Shown in pieces: positions 22,106 through 34,639 of a stretch of 64,000 nucleotides of DNA (its first letter is position 1; each line of letters begins with the position of its first letter). The notes beneath the pieces were generated by a model. It was not told the DNA's origin and did no database searches. It saw only the letters and a list, made by a program, of their open reading frames with translations. The translations under genes were made by a program, and so were the position numbers. Source of the DNA: Cristatella mucedo (taxonomy: Eukaryota; Bryozoa; Phylactolaemata; Cristatellidae); NCBI GenBank assembly GCA_009760855.2, contig WPIO01000004.1, positions 2,609,001 through 2,673,000 of the forward strand. Reading direction: 5' to 3'.

Positions 22106-22820
22106 ATAGCCACAGTTTGATCTTGCCCCTAGGTCGGGAAATAGCAGTGGGTTAGGGAGTAACCGTGATTCAGGGACTATCCCATACATCAGTGGCAGGA
22201 CGCCGAGCTGTGCCAATAGCCTAAACATTAGGTGCAGGTGAAGCGCTAAATAACATCAGCAGGCAAACGAAACATTGCTTCCAGCAGAAATGTTAATAAA
22301 TCACGCAGTCCGCCTGCATGACAGGGGGTGGCGCTCGCTGCCTGAAGTTTCAAAATCGACCTGCACTAGAAAGTCTCAAATTTCTGAGGTCGCTCGCCTC
22401 CGCCCACCAAACGTCGACGAAACACGCTGGTGGGTCCTCATTTGGCCGGCGAGACAGTGCGTCTCCCTCGATGTTAAGGTCTGCTCTCTAGAATGTTATT
22501 TTGAGGTCGAACTCTTCTTTCATGGCTTCGTCTCAGAGTGCCCGAATCTTCTTGTGCTTTCTGGCCGCTAAGCAGCCCAAGCTGAATTTATCTGTTCTGA
22601 CCACACATCGTGTGTAAAGAAGTGGTGCCTGAACTCCTTAGATGCTTACATGTGTGCCGGACGCGTTTTAGATGGCGCCATAGTTTAAGTAAGAAGGAGA
22701 CAAGTCGAAGGTCTGGTAGTTTAGCTATCGCCCCAAAACCTGGGTCAGTGATTGGGTCGAGACCACGAAAGGCTTGGCAGTCATCGGGTGGGCGAGCCCC
22801 GAAGTGATGGCCAGTGTCCC
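22106..22820. other. unclassified stretch
   Basis: No recognisable domain. The open frame at 22275-22571 does not resemble anything I know. It lies between a SINE and a Ty3/gypsy fragment and could be other, unrecognised parts of that retroelement. Confidence 0.3.
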
Positions 22821-23130
22821 TTAAGTAGCTCCAAGTGTTTTATGTGTATGCTCCCATGTGTACGGCGTCCCTGTTACAAGTAGTTCATGCAAGGGGGCCG
22901 TCAAATCAGGAAAGCCCTTTGTGAACCGACGATAGTAGGACGTCAAGCCCAGAAACTCGCGATGTTTCGACAGCGACGTCGGTGCTGGCCAATCGCTGAC
23001 TTTGTGCACCTTCTTCGGGTAAGAGCGCGTGCCACTCCTGTCAACGACATGTCTCAGGTATGTCACCACAGCCTGCCAGAGATGGCATCAACAACCGAAA
23101 AATGTCAATCCAGCATTTTGCAGCAGGTAA
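22821..23130 (-). mobile_element. Ty3/gypsy LTR retrotransposon pol fragment (RT end / RNase H start)
   Basis: On the minus strand it reads a segment like the end of a gypsy RT (NAGLTFFG, then YLRHVVDRSGT, KKVHKVSDWPAP). The hallmark REFLGLTSYYRRFTKGFPDL and APLHELL follow. No LTRs or other pol domains were recognised, so it is a truncated, inactive piece. Confidence 0.8.
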
Positions 23131-23529
23131 AACACCATATTCAAACGGTTGTTGTGCCTCACCTTGTGTCACAATCTAGGCTCGGCTTACCATTATGCCA
23201 GGGGACAATGCCCCTATTGCAATGCAGCACTACAATTTTCCCTGATTTTCGCAGGCATGAGTGAGTAATAATAATATTAATAACACATTTGAATGGTACT
23301 ATCAGGGAGCTAACCCTTTCTAGGCACTGCTCGTAGGAGAGGATTCAAGAGATTCGTTAGTTCACAGATTTATTCTTCACTACGATGCAACGCAAGTGTA
23401 TAGGTACGAACAGCAATTGGTGCAGTCACGAACACACCAAGCTGAATGAACCCAGTGCTGCCCCAGCATTTTCTGCTCTCCGCTGCTGCCTGCTGCTGCT
23501 GCTGCTGCAGGGTACACGGTCACATTCCT

Positions 23530-23645
23530 GTTTATCAAGCATGATATTTCTCACCATTCATTTGCATTTCCCTTTGCAGCAAATGTAAATCGCCTAGGGA
23601 AAGATTGAGTTCTCTGGGGGCGCTTTATCAAGTGCATTATTATTA
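23530..23645 (+). mobile_element. family A LINE 3' end only (~115 bp), inserted in the dead propeller exon
   Basis: It runs from GTTTATCAAGCATGATATTT through the stem-loop region to TTATTATT. In copy 1 the flanks are joined directly (CACATTCCT then AGTCTGCTTGC at 12852), so the borders are exact. No clear target duplication is seen. Confidence 0.85.
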
Positions 23646-23891
23646 GTCTGCTTGCTTGCTTTGTCGTAGCTGAGCACCACTAGCACGGTCCTCTGCCCTT
23701 TGCCCAGTGACAGCTTATCAGGCTGCTGCAGCCCGTGGTTGCTGTAGGAGAGGACATGCTGTAGCACCTCCCCACTTTCTGCACTGAGGGCCCTCAGAAG
23801 TCTCTGCTCCTCCTGTCTCTGCTCCTCTCTGACGAATGCACCCTAGAAACACGTCTGACCATGAGCCCCTGCAAGTCCCCTGCATCAGCAT

Positions 23892-23997
<106 letters not shown>

Positions 23998-24300
23998 GTT
24001 CCCCCTGAGCAGCAGGACGAGCCGTGAATGGAGCAAGCCCACAACAGCTCGTCGGTCTTCCAAAGACTGCTCGGCACAGACCTCGTCGCACCCTCCATTG
24101 CTCTGCCTTTAAGGTCTCTAGGTGCTTAGCTCGATGCTTCTCTCGTCGTATTCCTTCAGGCCATGCTGTAAGGCAGCCAGCAGCAGATGCCCATCTGATG
24201 TCACAGACAGGTCAAAGCAAATAGCAGGTGTTTGAAAGCTGCTGGAGGCATTGCCGAAGTGCAGCACTGGCTGTCCTGCTACAACGAACCCTGCATGGGT

Positions 24301-26050
24301 GAATAGCAGCTCGGAGAGTAGATATAAATAAAATTTAAATATAAACTTTAGTAAATGAACAATCTTTCGGCTAAACGTTCTCAATGCTATCCATGGCAAG
24401 CACGAATGAGCGAATGCTGCCACAATCTGTAAGTCCTAGTTTGCTGACCCCGTTGCAGTTGCTTATCAAAAAGAAATCATCGGAACGACAACTCGTTGCT
24501 GGTTGAAAGCAAGTTGCAGAGTTTGAGCATACCAGATGCAAAGTCTGTTGCAACTCGTCTATGAGCAATTCAATAAGGCAGTTCACAATAGTATGTCCTA
24601 AACACACAGTGCTGCTGAAGTTGGTAGGTCATTGTACTATCTTAACTTGTATCAATATCATGCTTGTAAAGCACAGAGAATTATTAGGTTTCGCCAGGAC
24701 AAAAGGCGAGTGCAGTAGCTTGAGTTATCTTCTCTAGTTCTCTGCAAACCACGCAGAGAGTGGATAGCCTCACCATCTGCACCATGCGATGATGCTCATT
24801 AAAGAAGCATGGTCTCTATTCACACAGCAATGGAGATTTGCAATTTGTAACTATTGACAATTCAAGGGATCCCGAACAATGCCTTTATGATCTCATTCCC
24901 AGTGCTTTTCCATCTTGGGTTATCTGCATTTCCAAATTTACTACTTCGCATTGTCATCTCAGATAAAGGTAGCGCAAGCATTGGGTCACCCGCTAGCAGT
25001 GCAGCATGCCGCTGATGACTGTAGCTGCATGTCACTCCCCCATCAGCCCGAACCGATGTATGAGGCTAGCAATAGCAATACATACAGCCTCAGATCGGCA
25101 AACTAAGCAAGTGCCACAGTTGCAGCTCTGCATCTTGTAGCAATTAATTAATGCTAATGAATATTATAATAAATGCATACAGCCCCAAGAGATATTCACA
25201 TATTTCAATGCAAGTGAGTTTTTTGAAAAGGTTGCAATACAATTGCTTAGCATTATAACGTCACCGAGAATCCAAGCAGTGCAGATGCATTCTGCTGCAG
25301 TAGCAACACACTTACTGATAAACAATACTTGTGCTGCTGGAGCAGAAATAGCAAACGCTCAATCTCAAGTGTCGCACGGTTTAAAAAAGGGGTACAGAGA
25401 TTAATAACAAACAAAAATCAGCTTCCTTCTTTCAGTTTAGCTTTCTTATCACTATGACTGGCAAGGAAGAATCACGATTCCTTTTTATTGCACGAGCATT
25501 TCTTTAGTAATTATAACACGACGTTTGTATAGCACCATAACATAACTAAATCTCTGTCCAGCTGCTGTGAAACAAGCTGCAATAGTGTCGAAAACTAAAT
25601 GTTACTGCTAGACTAGGTATCATGACTACACAAGCACACACAACAGAAAAAATGTACGCTTGCTTAGTTTAGAATATTAGAGCAAATAAGAACACACTCA
25701 GCACACGCAGCCTCATAGTAGAACCCCAGGCTGTTAACATACAGCAATGCATGCACAAGTGCACATTTCCAACGTCGCTACTTAACCGTGTTTATGCCTG
25801 CCAAAATCTTGCTGCTTCCGTGTACTGTGGCACTATCCTTAGTCTAGCTATAAGTTATATCGTGAGCCCAAGGTGGTAGGTCAGAGAAGTCTGACTAAAA
25901 CCTCTGCTGTCTGTACGTTTATTTATTTAGGAGGGCAATCTAATACGCGCACACAGCATACCAGAGGAGTGCATTTTGTTTTGGCTTGTCCCTCACCTCA
26001 GGCAACACCTCTTGCACGTCAGTACAAAATAGGTAGGTATACATATATCT
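24301..26050. other. diverged intron of duplication copy 2
   Basis: It aligns by eye with 13750-14790 in several places (for example TAATTATAACACGACGTTTG in both, and CTGTTAACATACAG in both) with many differences and indels. No gene is seen. Confidence 0.6.
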
Positions 26051-26588
26051 ACAAGACATTCAAATAGCAAACACGTACCTTAGCCGCAATTCACAAAACG
26101 TCTGTTCTAGTGCCAATATCGAGACAGTACAGGGAAGTGACGATGGTGAAGTAGTCCCAGCCAGCCACCAGATACGATACGATGCCATGCAATTTCATGC
26201 TTTATTGCACTGCACGTCGATGGGCTACTAGCATCAAAGCTAGTCGAACATGACTAAGAAGAGGCTCCACATGAGCTTGCAGTTTTGGCCATCATGGCAT
26301 GCAGCTGGTGAAGCTGCCTTGCTAATAACACAACGGCTCAGCTTGTCAAAATATATTTATGGTCTAGCGTTCTACGTAGTAGCACCAGTCAGCCAAAGCA
26401 CGGACAAGTGAGACGAGCAGTACTATAGAGCTCAGGGCATCGATAACTACTAGTCGATCCATAAGTCAGATTAGCTTTCCCATTTTGTCTGCTAATAGAT
26501 TTATAAATTGGAATACCTCATTAAAGATTTGTCACTACAAATCACTCAGCAGCTGGAGAGGCTGAAGGTGGGCAGCACAGTATCCCAA
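26051..26588. repeat. highly conserved tract shared with 14793-15325
   Basis: Nearly identical partner of the tract in copy 1. It includes the counterpart of the candidate exon at 26079-26198, where the start is ATG but codon 36 is TGA. Confidence 0.8.
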
Positions 26589-28290
26589 ACTGAGAGCTGC
26601 AACTGCAGTTTGGCTGGTATGACAGGGGCTGCATCCAACCTGTTCGAGACACTGAGCAAAGTCAGCACCACCATACAGCATTAGAAACTGATGCATCAGT
26701 TGATACTACTACGTTATTAGGTGTAGAAGAATGCAGAGTGCAATAATTGCACAAACTCTCACGCAGCACGTACAGCTTCCAAATCTTTCTATGCCGATTA
26801 ATAAAATGCTGGTTGCAAGGCTTATCCTATGGCACTCGGATTTGCCTGCCTTTAGACTAAAAAATGGCCGGAATAATTATCTAATGATGATAATATTCAA
26901 TTGGTTAGGAACAAGTTGTTTCATGGAAATGAACAAAATCATTTGGGCCATGAGGGTATTGCTAACCTCATAATTTGTATGACTTATCTTGTAGCTTACG
27001 TAATTGAAGACCAGCTGAATAAATAGTCTCAACGACGTAGCTGCTTGACAGTCTCAGTGGTAATGACTTCCCTTGGAATTTCGCTGAGTTCAATTGTCAG
27101 CTTCAGTATTCAAACCGACGACCTGGCTAGTAAAGTATGTAGTAAAGTAAAGCATTATACCCAAAGGCCGGGACCAGGCGAGAAAGGTAATGACTGTTCG
27201 ATTCAATAACCTTATTTATACAATGGGTAATTTACCATGGCAACTACAAACTCTGCTTACAGTGTGCAATACTAAATTGCCTGCCAGCACCTGATCCCTG
27301 GGCTAAGACTCGTGGGCAGAGTAGTACCAATGCAAAGGAGCTCGGTGGCAGCATCTGAATGCATAACCAAACCTGTCTTTTGTGAAATTAGGTAGGGAAT
27401 ATAACTAAGCATAAAGTGCTGCACTTGCACAACTAGTCTGAAATACGGCCATGGTTTATTACGACCTGTCTGCTTGCATTTTGCACGTGCTAATTTAAAG
27501 CGGAATGCATGCAAAGCAAAAAAATACATTCCTTAATGCACACTCAATGACTAAGCTGTTTTTGGTTAGGATACCGGAGCGAAGAGATTTCATTTCGCCT
27601 AAGAAATAGAAAGTGAGAAGCACAGCTGAATCAGAGACAGTGAACGGCCTAAGCAGTAAAGAAGCAGCAGCTCTCCGGATGGCTTGGAAATATCTACTTT
27701 AATCAGAGACAGGACCTAATGCAATCGGACCGGTGTGGCACGAGCCCCCACGAGCTTATAATCCTACCGTTGGTTGCTATTCGTATTACATTAATATTAT
27801 AATGATATGATTAGCATAACTCGAACCACAAAGAAGCACACTAAAGCTATTAGTATCTAAATAATGATCCCATGGTCGATTGAGCCGAATGCTGCTGAGA
27901 TGTCTAGCAGGACCGAGGAGGTGTCAACGCCACCATAAATTCGCCATTTTTCTTTAAGCGAATCGTAAAAACATGCAATTGATTTCACGAGCCAGTAGTG
28001 GCTACCGAGTATCATATAGCAGCTTTTGGACGGGCTAGCCTCGATAATATGGTTGCCCAGAGGCAGAAGTTCGTCACGTCTGCAGTAAAATTTTTTTATC
28101 TCCCGGATAGCCAACGACTAACCAGAGGTCTTCTGAGACAAATTCCGTGACTGCTTCGAGGCATGAACTTCAGTGATCAAATGTCGCAAGCAGGCTTGAA
28201 CTTATAACTGCGAATCTAGACGATAGCGAGGGCTATAAGGCTGCCAATGTAGCACAGGTGCTAGCCAAAATCGCAGCTCAATGTATTATG
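26589..28290. other. 1.7-kb segment present only in duplication copy 2
   Basis: In copy 1 the flanks (GGGCAGCACAGTAT and AAAGTTAGCAC) lie almost next to each other at 15310-15340, while here they are 1.7 kb apart. Most of it is unrecognised. It contains a small LINE RT shard at 27857-27945. It may be an insertion here or a deletion in copy 1. Confidence 0.6.
27857..27945 (-). mobile_element. small LINE reverse-transcriptase shard
   Basis: The minus strand reads SSVLLDISAAFGSIDHGIII, the RT block with the first catalytic Asp of L2-like elements (here AAFG, so changed). It is cut off on both sides. The upstream part of the same open frame is unrelated. Confidence 0.6.
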
Positions 28291-28844
28291 AGGTTGAGGA
28301 AAAAGCTAGTGCACCATGTTTTGTATTAAATCATTATTAAATTCATTACGCTGTTACCCTGTTAAATTATTTTTAAAATAACAGGACACAAATGTTTTCT
28401 TCAACCTTATAAAAATCAGTAAGCCTTATAGACGACTTGCGAATTTTCTGTTCGTTTAGAGCCACAGGCTTGAACTTACTACTGTTCATCTAGAGGATAG
28501 CAATGGCTGTGAGGCAACCAATGTAGCACAGGTGCAGGCCACATCTGAACTGCTGAGTTAACAGATAGCTGCTCTGGCGCAGGACAAGCTGCCTGTATTC
28601 ACAGGGAGCTGATAGTCTGCACAACCAGTCATGTGACCACTGCCAATTCTAGTCACATGCCAGCTGATGACCCGGGTTTCTGCAATGGGACGGCTGCTGT
28701 TGAGCAAGACGGAGATAGGGAAGCTACGACGACAGCTTGAAAAAAGGCGTCTGTGAAAAGCAGTACATATTAAGTAAAGTAGTAAGTCGTAAATCAATAG
28801 TAATTTTGGTTAGAGCCTAGCAATGCGGCTAAGTCAAACGTGTA

Positions 28845-28968
28845 ATGTTATGTATCTCCCTCTGTAACTCCACAAAGTCATAAAGACCACGTGGGTGTTA
28901 CGCAGGAGAGTTTTGTATAGCGCACTCAACAGCCTAAGCGGCTTTCGGTACGCATTGACGCCTACCAC
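28845..28968 (-). mobile_element. LINE family B 3' end fragment
   Basis: It matches the 3' region of the family B LINE at 59105-59215: CTGTAACTCCACAAAGTCAT and CCTAAGCGGCTTTCGGTACG are common to both. Copy 1 of the duplication lacks it near 16790, so it was inserted after the duplication. Confidence 0.75.
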
Positions 28969-29834
28969 AGGTGGTTGAGTTTGTTTTCTCTTATTCAGGC
29001 GCTGGAAGGTCTTAATCTAACAACGGGACCATGAATTGGTGACGTGCTAAGCCGGCCTGATTATGCCTGAAATTTATTATTAACATCTCCTAAATTATCA
29101 TGGCTAGGGACCGATTGTGCGATAATCCAAGGCAAAGGCAGCAAAAAACCGAAGCCCTGTCATAAGTTTTCACGTGTCCTCCAGGAGTTGGCCTTAGTGT
29201 TAGAGCTTATCTGAGCTCTAGGCCATGAAACAGATATGAGCCCTAAAAGAGCTGTTTGTATGGCTCATACCTTGATGCAATGGTGGTGCACCTTCAAGTC
29301 GTTAGCTGCACTTACAAGGCTTCCAGGGCTTCACCGGTATTGTTCGAGTGTCGCCAGAGACTAGCACTACTACGATTGCTGTCTCTGTGGCTGAGTTAGA
29401 GCGTAACATAGTAGCAGCAACACTTCATTTGTAGCACAATTGAGATTCTTCTGATGAAAATCACACAAGGCCTTACACGATTGTAAGCTTGCATAGTTAT
29501 ATAGAGGCTAGATAGAGGCTAGACGGGTAAAACATGTAACGCTTATGACTCCGTTTACTGCAAAGATGAGATGCAGTAATTAATCTTGGTATTTGTTTCT
29601 GAACGCAAAATCATGTAATAAACGACTACCAAAACACAAAAGCCAAAATTAAATGTTGAATGAAACCGTGCTGCAGACGAGACGGCTCTGTCAATTCAGG
29701 CAGACATGATACGTCTTTGCAAAGATCCACAAATGACACGTTCAGCTATTTTTTGAGCCCAAGCTCTGGATAAATGACAGGTAAATAACGAGCTTAATAC
29801 CTCCTTCTTTCCATCCGAACAATTTACTGTCAGT

Positions 29835-30110
29835 TTGGGCGTTTAACCTTGGGCAATCTGTGGCAGTCGACGGCAGATTCCGAGACAATGCTGGAACAAC
29901 ATGATTTTCTGACTCAATTACATCCATTACATACATAGCTGCTGGGAGAATATACAATTTTCCTTGTGTATTACAGTTCGATATATTATTAGCGGAACCG
30001 GCATCCTTTCAGCTAATCTTGAACGTACATTCGAGGACGATGTGGGGCAATCGACGGCAAACGCCTGAGAAAGTATTGCAATCTATTCGTCGTAAGTGTA
30101 CACACTCAAC
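29835..30110 (-). repeat. satellite block 1 (about two reversed monomers)
   Basis: Two reversed copies of the repeat core are visible, GGCAATCTGTGGCAGTCGAC at about 29853 and GGCAATCGACGGCAAACGCC at about 30042. They are about 190 bp apart. They begin where similarity to the first gene copy ends (about 29825). The 400 bp to the next block hold only weak traces of the repeat. Confidence 0.65.
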
Positions 30111-30499
30111 TCAAGTCGTGAGACAGCGGTATGCTTGAAGCGATCGTATCAGGTGAGGGAGACCTTGCTGTTAGCTGGGAAAACATGCCATTGGCCCTCC
30201 ACAGCCAAATGTGCTGAGCATTAGACTTCCGTTAAGCCCTAAAACATCAGGGGTAGGCGAGAAGCTAGATTAATTAGTAAAACTTCAGCTTCGCATAGCT
30301 GTAGTGATGTTTAGTTGAAAATAATAGATATTTATTTATAGTGATCTACCTGAGTGCTCCGGAGGCAGTTAACAAAAGTGCGAACTTTACTGGCCACAAG
30401 TTTTCAGGAGTGTGAACTTTCAGCTTGCAGATCATTGCCAACCCATTAAGGACTTGTCAGCCGGACAAAAAAGCATTTTATATGAAATATATTACATTA

Positions 30500-33400
30500 G
30501 GAATAACTTTACACTTTTTAAAAGTGCAATGTAATGCCAGATGTATACTTTAGTTTTGCACAGCGTATGTGCAGTCGATTTTTGACGGACTGCTGAAAAT
30601 TGCTGCATTTGCATGGGCCATTGCCATTGATTGCATTGCAGTGAACGAGAGCTAACATTACTGATGGCATTTCCTGGGTGCACCAACATTTGAGTAAACA
30701 CGAACGAGAAATCTAAATAGGAGCGTCACCTAGCAGCAATCAGTCTACCTAAAGTTGATTTTTTATAGATTTCCGTATTTTCTCAGGCCTTGCCGTCGAT
30801 TGCCACACATTGTCCTCGAATGTACGTTCGAGAATAGTTGAAAAATGTACTTGCACTTTTTATACGGCGCACTGCAAAACGCACAAAAATTAGATCTTCT
30901 CCCACCAGCTTTGCTTGTAATTGTAACAGACAATCATAGATAGCTGCACAGTCTCGGGCAAATGCCGTTGATTGCAACGGATTGCCCAAGGTTGAATGCA
31001 AGAAATGACAGTATGTGCGCTTAGAGTGAGCGTTACGTGGTAGGGCAAATGCAAATTCAAACGGCCGACTTCCGGCAAATTTGAAGGTGATTGAAGTAGA
31101 GACTGGGCCATTGCCGTCGATTGTCGAGCATTGCCCTCGATTGTGCATTTGTCGGTTGTTTAAAAGGATGTGGCTGCACTTTTAATGCAGTGTAGTGCAA
31201 TACGCATGAACAGTTGGAGCTTCTCTCAGCAACTGTCGGTCCATATGTAACCGACCGCTATGGATTGAGGCATTTCTCCTGGCCATTGCCGTCGATTGCC
31301 GTGCATTGCCATAGATTTAGCGCTCACAACGGGTGAAGATTATGCACTAACGCAGGTAAATATTACGTGGAATGAAAATTTTAATTTATTGCAGCCAATC
31401 TAGTCAATTTTTCACGGATTTCCCTATCGGCCCCTACCATTGCTGTGAATTGCCGTGCATTGCTGACGGTTAACGAGCAAAGCAATTTAAAAACCCCACG
31501 TTTTTAATTTGGAAGTGGCGGAATTTTATATGTAATTACACTTGGCTTTTGGCACTGCCGATTTCTTGTCAATTGGCTGCGAAGTGGGGCGTTGGCCCGG
31601 GCAATTGCTGTCGATTGCCATTTATTGCTCGCGATTGTACGTGCCAGATTGGTTGAAAGGATGTGATTTCACTTTAAAAACAGTGGGCTGTGACAGATTG
31701 GATAAATTTGATCTTGGCCCGGTCAATTTCTAATGATTGTGATGGATTATGATGGATTGCAGTATTTGCCCGAGCCATTTCCGTCGATTGCCAAGCATTG
31801 CCCAAGATTGAACGGTCAGAACTGGTTGAAAGTATATTCGTGCCAGTTAGATGCTACGTGTAATGAAAATTGGAGCTTGATGCAGCCCATTTCTAATCGA
31901 TTCGCCACGGATTGTGGTATTGGTCCCTGCCATTGCTATCGATTGCCGTGCATTGTTGACAATTAGCGTGCCAAATAGCTTGAAAGTCTTAGGAATTTAC
32001 TTTTGGCACAAAGAAATGTGAAATTCGATGACAATTTGCACGTCGTGCAGAAAACTTGTGGTCGAACTGCCACGGATTGTGGTGGAGTGCTTCTTCGAGA
32101 CAAGCCGTTACCGTAGATTGCCATGCATTGCCCTAGGTTGTGCGATTACAATCGCCTAAAATGATTTGATTGACTTAACCAGTGTGCTTTGTAACATGCA
32201 TTCAAAATTTTAGCATTGGGAGACCAATGTCAGGGCATTTTGTATCGGATTGCTGTAGATTGCAGTATTGGCCCGGGCCCTTGCAGTCAATTGCAGTGCA
32301 TTGCTGCCGAATGGTCAAAGTAATTGTAGTAAAATTGTGCGATTACACAAAACCAAAAATTAGACCAACATGCAATCACTATTAGAGCCTAAAGTGTGCG
32401 CATTCTGGCGTTTTTGGGCTTGTTGAGGTGAATAGACTACTAGCACGACAGTTACAGTCAATTGTAGTGTATTGCTGCAGAATGGTGGAGGAAATTACAA
32501 TGAAGTTATGTGAGTACACAATAACCGAAATGCAGAGCAGAGTGAAATCATAACTAGATCTTATAGTGTAAGCGTTCTGTTCGCTGTTCGGCCGATTGCA
32601 GTGGATTTCGGTGGATTGCAATACCGGACCGGGCCGTTGCAGTCGAGTGCAGTTCTTTGCATGAGAATGCGTGGACACAACGGAGCGACATTTTGTGGGT
32701 GCACTTTGAATTGAGTCTAGTCCTCTATGAAATGTCAATTAGAGCTTCGCGATGGTGATTTGAGGACGATTTACAGTGGAATAAAGTAGATTGCTGTACT
32801 TTCCTAGGTCATTTCAGGCGATGGCCACCCATTGTCACAGTGCGAGGATGCACAATTTTTTATTTTACGTTGCGGTACACACAGCATAGTGTATTTTGAT
32901 ATGCAAGAAAAACTGGAGTTCGTTGCAATCTATTTCGATTTTTTATGCTGTGGATTCGGAGGATTGAAGTGGATCGTGGTATAGGCCAGGGGTACTGCAG
33001 TCGATTGCAGCACATTGCTAGAGAACAGACGGGCCAAAACAAGTGAAATTTTTTAGTGCAATTGTCGCAGAGTGTGCTCTCATATGAAATCAAAACAGCA
33101 GCTTTAAGAACAGGCTTTCTTTCGTTACACAGTGGATTGCACTAGATTGCAGTATTGGCTTGGGCCACTGCAATATTATTTCAGTGGACTTCGTGAGAAA
33201 GCCTGAGCGGAATGGCTTGCAATTTTCTGGATACAATTGACGTGTAGCGCAGTTTGATATTCCAAATTAAAAAAAGCAGCGGTGAGCTCATTTGAGGTGG
33301 ACGTGACGGGAACTATCACGGATTGCGGTGGATTGCTGTGGATAGTGGTACTATTGTCTGGCGTCGAAGCTCACTTGCACATGTGGGTGTGTGCTCAGCG

Positions 33401-33545
33401 ACATGAAATTTGGTGGACTGATAAAATCAAAACTGTACCACAATATCTGCACAAAATCTGAGCTTGCCGACGCTAATGTCTGGTTGATGTTAGCTTAATT
33501 AGAGTAGATTAAGGTGGATTGTGGTAATTCGTCTAACCCGGAGCA
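30500..33545 (+). repeat. satellite block 2: ~17 degenerate tandem monomers of ~150-190 bp
   Basis: The core, seen at about 30612, 30785, 30955, 31103, 31281, 31433, 31600, 31772, 31928, 32100, 32274, 32446, 32630, 32807, 32988, 33160 and 33350, resembles CCATTGCCGTCGATTGCCGT followed by GCATTGCC. The rest of the monomer often holds a GGTTGAAAG-like word, a TGCACTTTTA-like word, AAAATTGGAGCTTG and GATTGTGGTGGATTGC. Spacing varies between 148 and 190 bp. Monomers differ by many changes, so the array is old. Open frames inside it are artefacts. Confidence 0.88.
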
Positions 33546-33709
33546 CTCCACCCTGCTGACGGGCAGGCTGGGTACCACATAATGAAGCATTTTAGTCAGG
33601 CGGTAGCAGCTACCTAAGCGGATTTAATTGCAGCGAGTCTGCTGTGGTCGCGTGACCCGCTAGTCCTGCAATGTAGAACTTTCTGCCTCTGCGTCGGCCT
33701 TCATGCAGG

Positions 33710-33711
<2 letters not shown>

Positions 33712-33766
<55 letters not shown>

Positions 33767-33775
33767 ATCTATCTC
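33712..33775. repeat. (CT)n microsatellite
   Basis: Almost pure CT dinucleotides for about 55 bp, then a CT-rich, degenerate stretch to about 33835. It lies about 170 bp beyond the end of satellite block 2. Confidence 0.95.
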
Positions 33776-33839
33776 TGTCGCCATCTCTCTCCACGTCTGT
33801 CACTCTCGCTCTTCTTTTCTCCTCTCTCCGAGAGCTCCG

Positions 33840-34105
33840 TCGTTGCTTCCACGACGGCTACTACATCCGTATGTAGGCTCGCTCGCTTGCGTCGCGTGCG
33901 TACCATTCAATACGAGACATTGCCGTCATTATTACTGCCAACGCTTGCTTTGGCAGGTGGGGCATTCTCCGTCTAGCCGCCTTCGAGCGCAAACCAAAAT
34001 ACCCTGGATAACTGTGACACCTTCATCCGGAACTATTTTTGCTTGGATTGCAGCAGAGCTGTTGAGGCTTGCTCAGCAATGAAAATATTATGTCCGAAGA
34101 CCCTA
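33840..34105. other. unclassified stretch
   Basis: It lies between the CT microsatellite and repeat Y. No family is recognised. Confidence 0.3.
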
Positions 34106-34109
34106 GCTG

Positions 34110-34385
34110 TTCTATGACTTCTGCTCATTAGTGTAGCACGAACTGACGCGATCACTTACCCTTCCGCCAACTCGAATATCCCTGAACACTTTCTCAAGCG
34201 TCATTTTCCCGAAATACGTCGTCAGAGGCGAAAAGGAGCTGCTGGGATTGTCACCGATCGGCTGCTGCAGGGGACAACTGTGCATCGCCGCAGTTGGCGC
34301 CGACTAGAGGGTCAGTCCCTATCGGTAGCTATAGCAACCGGTTGGTCTCCGAGCTTCGCCTGAGTTAGCACCCAGCTGAGACGTA
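34110..34385 (-). repeat. dispersed repeat 'Y', copy 2
   Basis: Partner of 21480-21792: GACTTCTGCTCATTAGTG, CCTATCGGTAGCTATAGCAA, CCGGTTGGTCTCCGAGCTTC and CTGAGTTAGCACCCAGCTGA. In the other place a SINE of the same subfamily follows at once; here that SINE lies 2.1 kb away at 36525. Confidence 0.6.
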
Positions 34386-34639
34386 GTGAGACTTTTCAGC
34401 GCCCAGGGACAAAGCTACACATGGCGCCCCTATCCTTGTCAACAGTGCTGTGAAAAAGCTCGGACAAGGGAAGAATGAAAAAAAGGCCGGCATATCGAGT
34501 AAAGAAAGTTTTACTAACTATAGTCTAGGTACAAGGTAGCTACCGCAGCATTCACTTAGATGAATTTGCGTAGCCTTGAGCGTGGCAAACTAGTATGTTA
34601 CAAGTTTTTTTGTTACAGTTTAAAAATCAATATCACTCA

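Noticed and set aside
30783-31148. Open frame of about 120 residues on the minus strand
   Set aside because: It lies fully inside the satellite and follows its repeating words; it is broken in neighbouring monomers.
30500-33545. CENP-B box in the satellite
   Set aside because: I looked for a TTCG....A..CGGG-type word; none is repeated in the monomers.
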